A model generated the notes under the pieces. It was given only the letters and a program-made list of their open reading frames with translations, did not search any database and was not told the origin of the DNA. Made by a program: the position numbers and the translations under genes. 35,721 nucleotides of DNA, from contig JAKCCH010000024.1 in NCBI GenBank assembly GCA_021838945.1, positions 1-35,721 on the forward strand, given 5' to 3'. Source of the DNA: Actinomycetes bacterium. Its GTDB lineage: Bacteria; Actinomycetota; Acidimicrobiia; Acidimicrobiales; Bog-793. Shown here in pieces: positions 28,622 to 35,721 of the stretch. Each line of letters opens with the position of its first letter. The first letter of the stretch is position 1.

Positions 28622-29419
28622 TCAGTGAGTCTGTTGTCCCAGCTCACGTGACCTTGCAGTGGCGGCGGCGACAGCCTCGACGACCGCCGAGCGGAAGCCG
28701 GCGCGTTCGAGCTCGCGGAGTGCCGCGGCCGTCGTGCCCCCCGGCGAGGTGACCCTCGCCCGCAGGTCCTCGGCCGTGTCGCCGAGCTCGCTCATCATGC
28801 GGGCCGTCCCGAGCAGCGTCTGGATGGCGAGCAGCCGGCTGACCTCGCGATCGAGGCCCTGGAGCACTCCGGCCTCGATCAGGGCTTCGGTGAGCACGAG
28901 CACGTAGGCGGGCCCGGATCCGGACAGGCCCGTCACGGCGTCGAGCAATGGCTCGGGGACCCGGGCTACGACACCGAACGCCGACAGCACCGCCTCGGCC
29001 CAGCTGTAGTCCTCCTCGGTGGCAGTCGGTCCGCCGGCGAGCCCGGAGGCTGCCGCTCCGACCACCGCCGGGAGGTTCGGCATCGCCCGCAGGACGACGG
29101 CGCTTTCGCCGAGATGGAATTGCAGGACCGAGATCTTCACGCCGGCGACGATGGAGACGACGCGATTGATCCCCTGCTTGCGCATCATCTCCGTGGCCTC
29201 GGGCGCGTCCGGTGGCTTGACGGCGAGCACAGCCGAGCCGGCGGGCACGACATCGCCCGAGACCTCGACGTCGGGGAATCGATGCTGCAGATCTGCTCTC
29301 GCCGCCTCGTACCGCTCGGCGATGGCGATCTCCGACGGCTCGATCCAGCCGGACCGGAGGAGGCCGCTGACGAGCGCGCGGCCCATGCGGCCACCGCCCA
29401 CGACGCAGAGGCGGGTCAC
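28622..29419 (-). CDS. proC: Pyrroline-5-carboxylate reductase
   Basis: VGGGRMGRALVSGLLRSGW, VLAVKPPDAPEATEMM, MPNLPAVVGAAASGLAGG, VTGLSGSGPAYVLVLTEALIEAG, VTSPGGTTAAALRELE. Confidence 0.94.
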   Translation of the reverse strand: MTRLCVVGGGRMGRALVSGLLRSGWIEPSEIAIAERYEAARADLQHRFPDVEVSGDVVPAGSAVLAVKPPDAPEATEMMRKQGINRVVSIVAGVKISVLQFHLGESAVVLRAMPNLPAVVGAAASGLAGGPTATEEDYSWAEAVLSAFGVVARVPEPLLDAVTGLSGSGPAYVLVLTEALIEAGVLQGLDREVSRLLAIQTLLGTARMMSELGDTAEDLRARVTSPGGTTAAALRELERAGFRSAVVEAVAAATARSRELGQQTH

Positions 29420-29420
29420 G

Positions 29421-30707
29421 TCAGCATTCGACGAGCGTCCGGTGGGAGAGCTCCGAGTAGAGCTGCGACAGCCTGCCCGCGGCCGTGCCCCACGTGTAGC
29501 CGGCGGCCATCTCCGCGCCGGCCTGGCCGAGCCGTCTCCGCAAAGCGTCGTCCACGACGATCTCCGCTACACGCTCGGCGAACCCGGCGGCATCGCCCGG
29601 CTCGACGAGGAAACCTGTCTCGCCGTCCTCGACCAGTGTGGTCAGCCCGCCGACGGAGGCGGCGACGACCGGGATGCCGCAGGCCGACGCTTCGAGGGCG
29701 ACGAGCCCGAAGGACTCCGAGCGGGACGGCACGATGCAGCAGTCGGCTGCGCGGTAGTACGTCGACAGGAGCTCGTGCGGCTGCGGAGGGTAGAAACGCA
29801 CCCGGTCCCCGAGCCCACGCTGGCCAACGAGCTGGTGCAGCGTGGCGACCTCCGCCTCGCCCATCGGGCCGCTCGGACCGCCGACGATCACGAGCCTCGC
29901 GTCGTCGTGCCCGGCGTCGTGCAGCTCGGCCAGCGCGTTCACCGCCACGTCGGCACCTTTCAACGGCTGGATCCGGCCGACGTAGAGCAGCAGCGTCCCG
30001 GATCCCTCCAGCCCGAGAGCGCGCCGCGCGTAAGCACGGTCTCCCGGCGAGAAGAACGCGTGGTCGACTCCGAGCGGGACGATCTCGATGCGACCGGGGT
30101 TGGCTCCGTACAGCTCGACCAGCTGGTCGAGCTCGACGCTGCAGGAGGCGCAGAGGGCGTCCGAGCAGCCGATCACCGCCGCCTCGTACCGGGACCGCCG
30201 GCCGGAGGCCACCTCCGCAGCTTCCTCGGGACTCGCCTCGGCCTTCACGCGGTCGAGGGTGTGGAACGTCGAGACGAGCGGCAGGTCGAGCCGGTGCTTG
30301 ATCTCGTGGCCGGCGACACCCGAGAGCCAGTAGTTGGCGTGGACGGCACCGGGCATCTCGTCGGGGTCGCCGAAGTATGAGTCGGCGGGGAAGGTCCGGC
30401 GCGGGATGCATCCGGTGAGGTGTGCGATCACGCCTTCTGTGAACTCCTCGAGGTGCTCGAAGAGGAGCTCCTTCGGCACGTGGGATGCCGGACCTGCTCG
30501 TACGTGATGGACGGCGAAGCCCGGCTCGACGAAGACCGTGTCGGGAAGCTCTGCGTCGTATCTGCGGGTGTAGACGTCGCAGAAGATCCCGGCGTGGGCG
30601 AGCGCGGAGGACAGCTCTTTCACGTAGACGTTCATGCCGCCCCCGTCGCCCGTCCCCGGTTGTGCGAGCGGGGAGGTGTGCAGCGAGAGAACCGCGAGCC
30701 TCCGCAT
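29421..30707 (-). CDS. GT4-family glycosyltransferase, MshA-like
   Basis: MRRLAVLSLHTSPLAQPGTGDGGGMNVYVKELSSAL, HANYWLSG, LLLYVGRIQPLKGADVAVNAL, PSRSESFGLVALEASACGIPVVAASVGGL. True start inferred at 30707 within the longer 499-aa ORF. Confidence 0.85.
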   Translation of the reverse strand: MRRLAVLSLHTSPLAQPGTGDGGGMNVYVKELSSALAHAGIFCDVYTRRYDAELPDTVFVEPGFAVHHVRAGPASHVPKELLFEHLEEFTEGVIAHLTGCIPRRTFPADSYFGDPDEMPGAVHANYWLSGVAGHEIKHRLDLPLVSTFHTLDRVKAEASPEEAAEVASGRRSRYEAAVIGCSDALCASCSVELDQLVELYGANPGRIEIVPLGVDHAFFSPGDRAYARRALGLEGSGTLLLYVGRIQPLKGADVAVNALAELHDAGHDDARLVIVGGPSGPMGEAEVATLHQLVGQRGLGDRVRFYPPQPHELLSTYYRAADCCIVPSRSESFGLVALEASACGIPVVAASVGGLTTLVEDGETGFLVEPGDAAGFAERVAEIVVDDALRRRLGQAGAEMAAGYTWGTAAGRLSQLYSELSHRTLVEC

Positions 30708-30717
30708 CGTCGGCAGA

Positions 30718-31206
30718 CTACCGAGGCCGCCGCGGCTGTTGAACGTGAGGATCCTCCGCCGCCTCACCGGGCATGGCGGTGCCGGACCCATCCGTGCCGT
30801 TCGCATCGGCCTCGGGCGCCGGCGCGTCGGGGTCGGCGGTCTCGTCCGGCACGTCCATGTAGCCGTTCTCGTGCCGAAACGACACGTAGATCCGCACGAG
30901 CGCCTCGCGCTGGTAGGCATCGAGAAAGGGATCGGTCCGGATGCGGCGGACGAGGTCCTGGTCGTCGGAGTCGGCGTCGAGGATGCCGGCGCGGACGTAC
31001 AGCGTCTCGGCCGACAGCTGCAGCCCCTTCGCGATCTGCTGGAGCACTTCCGCCGAAGGCTTTCGCAGGCCTCGCTCGATCTGTGAGAGGTAGGGGTTGG
31101 AGATGCCGGCGATCTGCGAGAAGCGCCGCAGCGACAGGCGGGCGGTCTCGCGCTGCTGGCGGATGAACTCGCCGAGGTCTGCCCAGCGGTCGGGGATCTC
31201 TTTCAT
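30718..31206 (-). CDS. XRE-family transcriptional regulator
   Basis: LGEFIRQQRETARLSLRRFSQIAGISNPYLSQIERGLRKPSAEVLQQIAKGLQLSAETLYVRAG. Confidence 0.92.
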   Translation of the reverse strand: MKEIPDRWADLGEFIRQQRETARLSLRRFSQIAGISNPYLSQIERGLRKPSAEVLQQIAKGLQLSAETLYVRAGILDADSDDQDLVRRIRTDPFLDAYQREALVRIYVSFRHENGYMDVPDETADPDAPAPEADANGTDGSGTAMPGEAAEDPHVQQPRRPR

Positions 31207-31233
31207 GATGCTTGTGGAACGCGCACCCCGGCC

Positions 31234-31827
31234 TCAGGTGAGGAGGCTGTCGGGATCGGCCGCGCCGGACTTGTAGCGGTCCACGATGGTGGCCTGTATG
31301 GCGTCGATGCGCTCGTGCAGGACCCTCCGCTTGCTCGAGAGCGTCGTCTCCTCGTCACGGAGGCGCTCGAGCACCGCGCCGAGCTCGCTGTCGCCGAGCG
31401 TGCAGAGGTTGGCCCCCGGCAGCAGCTCGCCGGGTGCAACGTGCCCCTCGTCGTGGGAGAGCACCTGTGCGAGCAGCACCTCGAGCGGCACGTCGTGCTG
31501 CAGGTCCATCATCTCGGCGACCGCCGGCATCGTGTGGACGGAGCTGTGCGCCGGCTCTGTCAGGCTGGCCGTGGCGGAGGAGAGGATCGTCGGGAGCTCG
31601 TCCACGAGGCGGCCGATGTCGCTGCGACCACCGTCACGGCGGATCTCGATCTCGGCGAGCACGAGGTCGATCTCGCCCTGAAGGACGCGCCGGAGGTAGG
31701 ACAACACGACTTCGGCGCGCTGGCAGTCGTCCCGCCGGGCGCGGAGCTCCGCCACCGGTGCCGCCTCGAGGCCGTCAAGGTAGGACGGAGCGCACAGCTC
31801 GCTCAGGTGATGTGCTGTGAGACTCAT
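31234..31827 (-). CDS. RsiG-like protein (putative c-di-GMP-responsive anti-sigma factor)
   Basis: 197 aa. Motif 1 E39-VVL-S-YL-R-RVL-Q-GEI-D54 matches E(X)3S(X)2R(X)3Q(X)3D exactly. Motif 2 E160-TTL-S-SK-R-RVL-H-ERI-D175 matches with Q to H. Confidence 0.75.
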   Translation of the reverse strand: MSLTAHHLSELCAPSYLDGLEAAPVAELRARRDDCQRAEVVLSYLRRVLQGEIDLVLAEIEIRRDGGRSDIGRLVDELPTILSSATASLTEPAHSSVHTMPAVAEMMDLQHDVPLEVLLAQVLSHDEGHVAPGELLPGANLCTLGDSELGAVLERLRDEETTLSSKRRVLHERIDAIQATIVDRYKSGAADPDSLLT

Positions 31828-31854
31828 GGCGTCATCCCGCCCCGATTCCTACGG

Positions 31855-32259
31855 TTACCTGCGACTGCGCCCATCGTACCTGCCCCGGCGGGTGATCGAC
31901 CCCGCCCGTGCGGACGGGTGGTAGCGGTACACCGCGCGCCCGAGGACGGCGCGCCGATCCACCGGGCCGAACTCGCGCGAGTCGCGACTCGGGCCCTCGT
32001 TGTCCCCCCGGACCTCGATCGACGTGGCATGAAGACGCGAGACGCGCTTCACGAGGACCCGGTCCGGCAGCTCCGGGTCGCGGAACACCACGAGGTCGCC
32101 GAGCTCGAGCACGGGCCAGCGCACGGCGACGAGGCGATCTCCCGGCGCGAGCTCGGGGACCATCGAGACACCCGAAACGGTCACGCGCGTGACAGGACGG
32201 GCGCGCCTCCACCACGCGACGGCGGCAGCCAGGACGGCGGCGGCGGAGACAATTCGCAC
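31855..32259 (-). CDS. sodX: S26-family signal peptidase, nickel-SOD maturation protease-like
   Basis: VSGVSMVPELAPGDRLVAVRWP...LGDLVVFRDPELPDRVLVKRVSRL...VRGDNEGPSRDSREFGPVDRRAVLGRAVYRYHP; probable GTG start at 32259; divergent from sodN. Confidence 0.85.
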   Translation of the reverse strand: MRIVSAAAVLAAAVAWWRRARPVTRVTVSGVSMVPELAPGDRLVAVRWPVLELGDLVVFRDPELPDRVLVKRVSRLHATSIEVRGDNEGPSRDSREFGPVDRRAVLGRAVYRYHPSARAGSITRRGRYDGRSRR

Positions 32260-32357
32260 TCCGGTCGACCCCCGCGGGCGGGGCAGAATCCGCGCACCCC
32301 CCCGATAGGGTGACTCCCGAATCGACCGAACCCCATCCTGACGAAGGAGACACGCCA

Positions 32358-32777
32358 ATGTCGTTCACCTCCAGAGTGCTCTCGAGCCTCGACCGCTGGA
32401 GCGAGCCGCTGACGGCCCATGCCCACTGCGACCTGCCGTGCGGCGTGTACGACCCGGCGCAGGCCCGTATCGAAGCAGAGTCGGTGAAGGCCTGCATGGA
32501 GAAGTTCAACGGGTCGGACGACCCGGTGTTCCGCGAGCGGGCCGTGTTCATCAAGGAGGAGCGGGCGGACCTCGTGAAGCACCACCTCTGGATCCTCTGG
32601 ACCGACTACTTCAAGCCCGAGCACGTCGAGAAGTACCCGGAGCTGCACGACCTGTTCTGGAAGGCGACGAAGGCGGCCGGCGACTCGAAGAAGACGAACG
32701 ACGTCGGCGTGGCCGAGCGGATGCTCGCCAACATCGGCGAGATCGACCGCATCTTCTGGGAGACCAAGAAGGCCTGA
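32358..32777 (+). CDS. sodN: Nickel superoxide dismutase precursor
   Basis: Ni-hook HCDLPCGVYDPAQARIEAESVK after a 22-residue leader; RBS-like AAGGAGA upstream of the ATG at 32358. Confidence 0.96.
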   Translation: MSFTSRVLSSLDRWSEPLTAHAHCDLPCGVYDPAQARIEAESVKACMEKFNGSDDPVFRERAVFIKEERADLVKHHLWILWTDYFKPEHVEKYPELHDLFWKATKAAGDSKKTNDVGVAERMLANIGEIDRIFWETKKA

Positions 32778-32785
32778 GGCGGCCC

Positions 32786-33022
32786 TCAGCCTCCTGAGAC
32801 CGGCGGGAGGACGGCCACCTCGTCGGCATCGCCGACGGGCTGATCGGGTTCTGCGAACTCCCCGTTCACCCAGATCGCGCTGATCTCGATCACCTGGGCC
32901 AGCCGGTCGCCGAACCGTGCGGCCGCGCCTCTCAGCACCTCCGCGACGGTCGACCCGTCGACCTCCGCCTCCCGGCAGCCGGCCGCGTCGCGTGCCTGCG
33001 CGAAGAAGCGCACCTTCGCCAC
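32786..33022 (-). CDS. MoaD/ThiS-family sulfur carrier protein
   Basis: VRFFAQARDAAGCREAEVDGSTVAEVLRGAAARFG...VLPPVSGG with C-terminal GG. Confidence 0.88.
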   Translation of the reverse strand: MAKVRFFAQARDAAGCREAEVDGSTVAEVLRGAAARFGDRLAQVIEISAIWVNGEFAEPDQPVGDADEVAVLPPVSGG

Positions 33023-33025
33023 CGC

Positions 33026-33247
33026 TCAGCCGCCGCCAGTCGAGCACCGAGCGCAGAGTGAGCGCTGCGGCTCGAGCTCGAGATCCGCGTCGTCGATCGG
33101 CCTGCCGCACGACGAGCAGCGGCCGTAGCTGTTCTCCTCGAGCCTCTCGAGCGCTGCCTCGACCTCCGCGAGGCGACGCTCGGCGGCAGTGAGGTCGAGC
33201 GGCGGCTGTTCGCCGGTCGCCTGTCCGGTGGCCGCATCGTCGCTCAT
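33026..33247 (-). CDS. TraR/DksA-type zinc-finger protein
   Basis: 73 aa RLEENSYGRCSSCGRPIDDADLELEPQRSLCARC; start MSDDAATG at 33247. Confidence 0.85.
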   Translation of the reverse strand: MSDDAATGQATGEQPPLDLTAAERRLAEVEAALERLEENSYGRCSSCGRPIDDADLELEPQRSLCARCSTGGG

Positions 33248-33301
33248 CGACCGGATGGTATCGGTGAGCACGCCACCCTCGGGGGCGATAGAACGGATGC
33301 C

Positions 33302-34672
33302 GTGCCAATAGCCACCATCAACCCTGCAACGGGCGAGACCGTGAAGACGTTCGAGCCCTATGACGACGCCGAGATCGAGCGGCGCCTTGCCCTGGCCGAC
33401 GAGGCCTTCTCCCGGTACCGCACGACGTCGTTCGCCGAGCGGTCCGAGCTCGTGAACAAGGTGGCCGATCTCCTCGACGCGGACCTCGAGGACCTCGCCC
33501 GCACGATGGTCGTCGAGATGGGCAAACCCATCGAACAGGCCAAGGCAGAGGTGAAGAAGTGCGCCGGCGGCCTGCGCTGGTTCGCCGAGCACGCCGAGTC
33601 GCTCCTCCGGGACGAGGACGTTCCCGGTACGGCGGCCAAGCGGCGCTCGTTCGTCACCTACCAGCCCCTCGGACCGGTGCTCGCGGTCATGCCGTGGAAC
33701 TTCCCGCTCTGGCAGGTCTTCCGTTTCGCGGCGCCGACGTTCATGCTCGGCAACGTCGGGCTGTTGAAGCACGCCTCCAACGTGCCGCAGACGGCGCTCT
33801 ACCTGGAGGACGTGTGCCGCCGGGCGGGCATGCCCGAGGGCGTGTTCCAGACGCTGTTGATCGGTTCCGACAAGGTCGAGAGGATCCTTCGCGACAAGCG
33901 CGTGAAGGCGGCGACGCTGACCGGTAGCGAGGGCGCAGGGCGCTCGGTCGCGAGCATCGCCGGCCGTGAGATCAAGAAGACCGTGCTCGAGCTCGGCGGC
34001 TCCGACCCCTTCATCGTCATGCCGTCGGCAGACCTCGCCCGCGCCGTCGAAGTCGGCGTGAAGGCGCGGGTCCAGAACAACGGCCAGTCCTGCATCGCAG
34101 CCAAGCGCTTCATCGTGCACGAGCAGATCGCGGACGAGTACATCGAGCGTTTCGCCGACGCGATGGCAAGGCTCACCGTCGGTGACCCGCTCGACCCGGC
34201 GACCGACGTCGGGCCGCTCGCGACGCCGTCCGGCCGCGACGAGATCGCCGAGCAGGTGGAGGACGCCGTCTCGAAGGGAGCCAAGCTCCTCTGCGGCGGG
34301 GAGCGCATCGACGGCCCCGGCTGGTTCTATCCGCCGACTGTCCTGAGCGAGCTGACCGAGGACATGCGGGTCTACCGCGAGGAGGTCTTCGGGCCGGTGG
34401 CGCTCTTCTTCCGCGTCGGCGACATCGAAGAGGCCATCGCCATCGCGAACGACTCCGACTTCGGGCTCGGCTCGAACGCCTGGACCGAGGACGAGGCCGA
34501 GCAGCTCCGCTTCATCGAGGGCATCGAGTCCGGCATGGTCTTCATCAACTGGATGACGACCTCCTACTACGATCTGCCCTTCGGCGGCGTGAAGAACTCC
34601 GGCTACGGCCGCGAGCTGGCCGCCCCGGGCATCAGGGAGTTCGCCGTCACGAAGACCGTCTGGGTCGACTGA
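33302..34672 (+). CDS. NAD(P)-dependent aldehyde dehydrogenase, succinate-semialdehyde dehydrogenase-like
   Basis: VMPWNFPLWQVFRFAAPTFMLGNVGLLKHASNVP, LELGGSDPFIVMPSADL, NNGQSCIAAKRFIV, EEVFGPVALFF, PFGGVKNSGYGREL. Confidence 0.93.
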   Translation: MPIATINPATGETVKTFEPYDDAEIERRLALADEAFSRYRTTSFAERSELVNKVADLLDADLEDLARTMVVEMGKPIEQAKAEVKKCAGGLRWFAEHAESLLRDEDVPGTAAKRRSFVTYQPLGPVLAVMPWNFPLWQVFRFAAPTFMLGNVGLLKHASNVPQTALYLEDVCRRAGMPEGVFQTLLIGSDKVERILRDKRVKAATLTGSEGAGRSVASIAGREIKKTVLELGGSDPFIVMPSADLARAVEVGVKARVQNNGQSCIAAKRFIVHEQIADEYIERFADAMARLTVGDPLDPATDVGPLATPSGRDEIAEQVEDAVSKGAKLLCGGERIDGPGWFYPPTVLSELTEDMRVYREEVFGPVALFFRVGDIEEAIAIANDSDFGLGSNAWTEDEAEQLRFIEGIESGMVFINWMTTSYYDLPFGGVKNSGYGRELAAPGIREFAVTKTVWVD

Positions 34673-34707
34673 ACCGACCAGCCCGGTTCAACCGGCCTTC
34701 GCCGAGG

Positions 34708-34995
34708 TCACTCGGCGTCGGACCACCACCGCCGGGACGAGACGACCTCGAGGCCGGGCGAGGACCACACGAGCCGCTCGACTGCGTCGAGCTCGTCGGT
34801 CACCACCTTCGCGGCTGCTGCCACCGCCGCCACTTCGAGGAGCGTGCGCTGGTGGAGGTCCTGGTAGCCGACCTCGGCTATGGCGACCCGGTAGCGCGCT
34901 CGTGAGGAGTCGACGATGGGGCGGAGGAGCGCACGTTTCTCCTTGAGGGAGCGGCAGGACGGAAAGTGGAGCTCGATCTCGAGGGCGCCGATCAT
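34708..34995 (-). CDS. DUF503 family protein
   Basis: MIGALEIELHFPSCRSLKEKRALLRPIVDSSRARYRVAIAEVGYQDLHQRTLLEVAAV. Confidence 0.85.
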   Translation of the reverse strand: MIGALEIELHFPSCRSLKEKRALLRPIVDSSRARYRVAIAEVGYQDLHQRTLLEVAAVAAAAKVVTDELDAVERLVWSSPGLEVVSSRRWWSDAE

Positions 34996-35026
34996 CCCTG
35001 CCGATGGTACGTGGCACCATCGCGAC

Positions 35027-35593
35027 ATGGAGAGGGGCCCGACCATCGAGACGGACCGACTGCTGCTGCGGCGCTGGCGAGAGAGCGACCTCGCGCCCTT
35101 CGCCGCCATGAACGCAGACCCGGAGGTCATGGAGTACTTCCCAGGCGCCCTCGACCGGGACCGGTCCGACGCACTGGCGAGGGCCGCCGACGACTCCTTC
35201 GAGCAGAACGGCTACGGGCTCTGGGCCGTCCAGGTGAAGGACGGAGAGCCCTTCATCGGGTTCGTCGGGCTGCACCACGTCTCGAACGACATCCCGGTGC
35301 GAGGCTCGACCGAGGTCGGCTGGCGCCTCGCCCGCTCGGCCTGGGGCAAGGGATACGCCCCTGAGGCCGCGCAGGCCGGCCTGAGCTTCGGCTTCGAGAA
35401 GTGCGGGCTCGGCGAGATCGTGTCGTTCACGTCACTCCTCAACGAGCGGTCGCAACGGGTGATGCAGAAGATCGGCATGCACACCGACCCCGCCGACGAT
35501 TTCGAGCACACCTCGCTCGATCCCGGCCACCCGCTGCGCCACCACGTGCTGTACCGCTTGACGGCCGAGGAGTGGCGGGCGGTGGCGGGCTAA
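35027..35593 (+). CDS. GNAT-family N-acetyltransferase
   Basis: IETDRLLLRRWRESDLAPFAAMNADPEVMEYFPG...EVGWRLARSAWGKGYAPEAAQAGLSFGFEKCGLGEIVSFTSLLNERSQRVMQKIGM; start MERGPTIE at 35027. Confidence 0.9.
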   Translation: MERGPTIETDRLLLRRWRESDLAPFAAMNADPEVMEYFPGALDRDRSDALARAADDSFEQNGYGLWAVQVKDGEPFIGFVGLHHVSNDIPVRGSTEVGWRLARSAWGKGYAPEAAQAGLSFGFEKCGLGEIVSFTSLLNERSQRVMQKIGMHTDPADDFEHTSLDPGHPLRHHVLYRLTAEEWRAVAG

Positions 35594-35637
35594 GCCCAAT
35601 ACCGTTCAGTTAAGTGGCAATGGTGTAGTTTGGGGCC

Positions 35638-35721
35638 GTGCCCCGCTCCGGGTGGAGGAAGCCAGCCTCAGACAGACGGCTCTCTGACCTCGTCTCTGTA
35701 GGCGTGCTGACGCGGACGTTC
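35638..35721 (+). mobile_element. 5' end of an IS4-type transposase gene, truncated by window end
   Basis: GTG start at 35638 then PRSGWRKPASDRRLSDLVSVGVLTRTF, resembling the N-terminus of IS4-family transposases; preceded by CAATACCGTTCAGTTAAGTGG, a possible IS left end. Confidence 0.65.

Noticed and set aside
32786-33022. Molybdenum cofactor gene cluster
   Set aside because: Only a single MoaD-like gene is present; no other moa/moe genes in the window.

Overview
High-GC actinobacterial chromosomal segment, mostly housekeeping genes. From left to right: a 5'-truncated DUF2156/LPG-synthase-like membrane protein; a 70-bp tandem palindromic repeat in a convergent intergenic gap; a complete 14-subunit respiratory complex I operon (nuoA-N, minus strand); a divergent geranylgeranyl/menaquinone reductase-like flavoprotein; a heme and redox block (hemL, hemB, a hemC-hemD fusion, hemA, rex); an acyl-CoA synthetase; an excisionase-type HTH protein next to proC; an MshA-like glycosyltransferase; an XRE regulator; an RsiG-like protein; a divergent nickel-superoxide-dismutase pair (sodX/sodN); MoaD-like and TraR/DksA-like small proteins; an aldehyde dehydrogenase; a DUF503 protein; a GNAT acetyltransferase; and the 5' end of an IS4-type transposase cut by the window edge. 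Main points of interest: (1) an RsiG-like protein with one exact E(X)3S(X)2R(X)3Q(X)3D c-di-GMP signature and a second copy differing at one position (Q to H), sitting beside an XRE regulator; (2) a strong candidate Rex operator just upstream of nuoA, with rex in the same window; (3) the 70-bp palindromic tandem repeat and a separate 11-bp perfect inverted repeat, both between convergent genes; (4) low-complexity tails and insertions on many complex I subunits, several encoded by short tandem repeats. No rRNA, tRNA or CRISPR was recognised. All family assignments come from reading the sequence; no searches were run.
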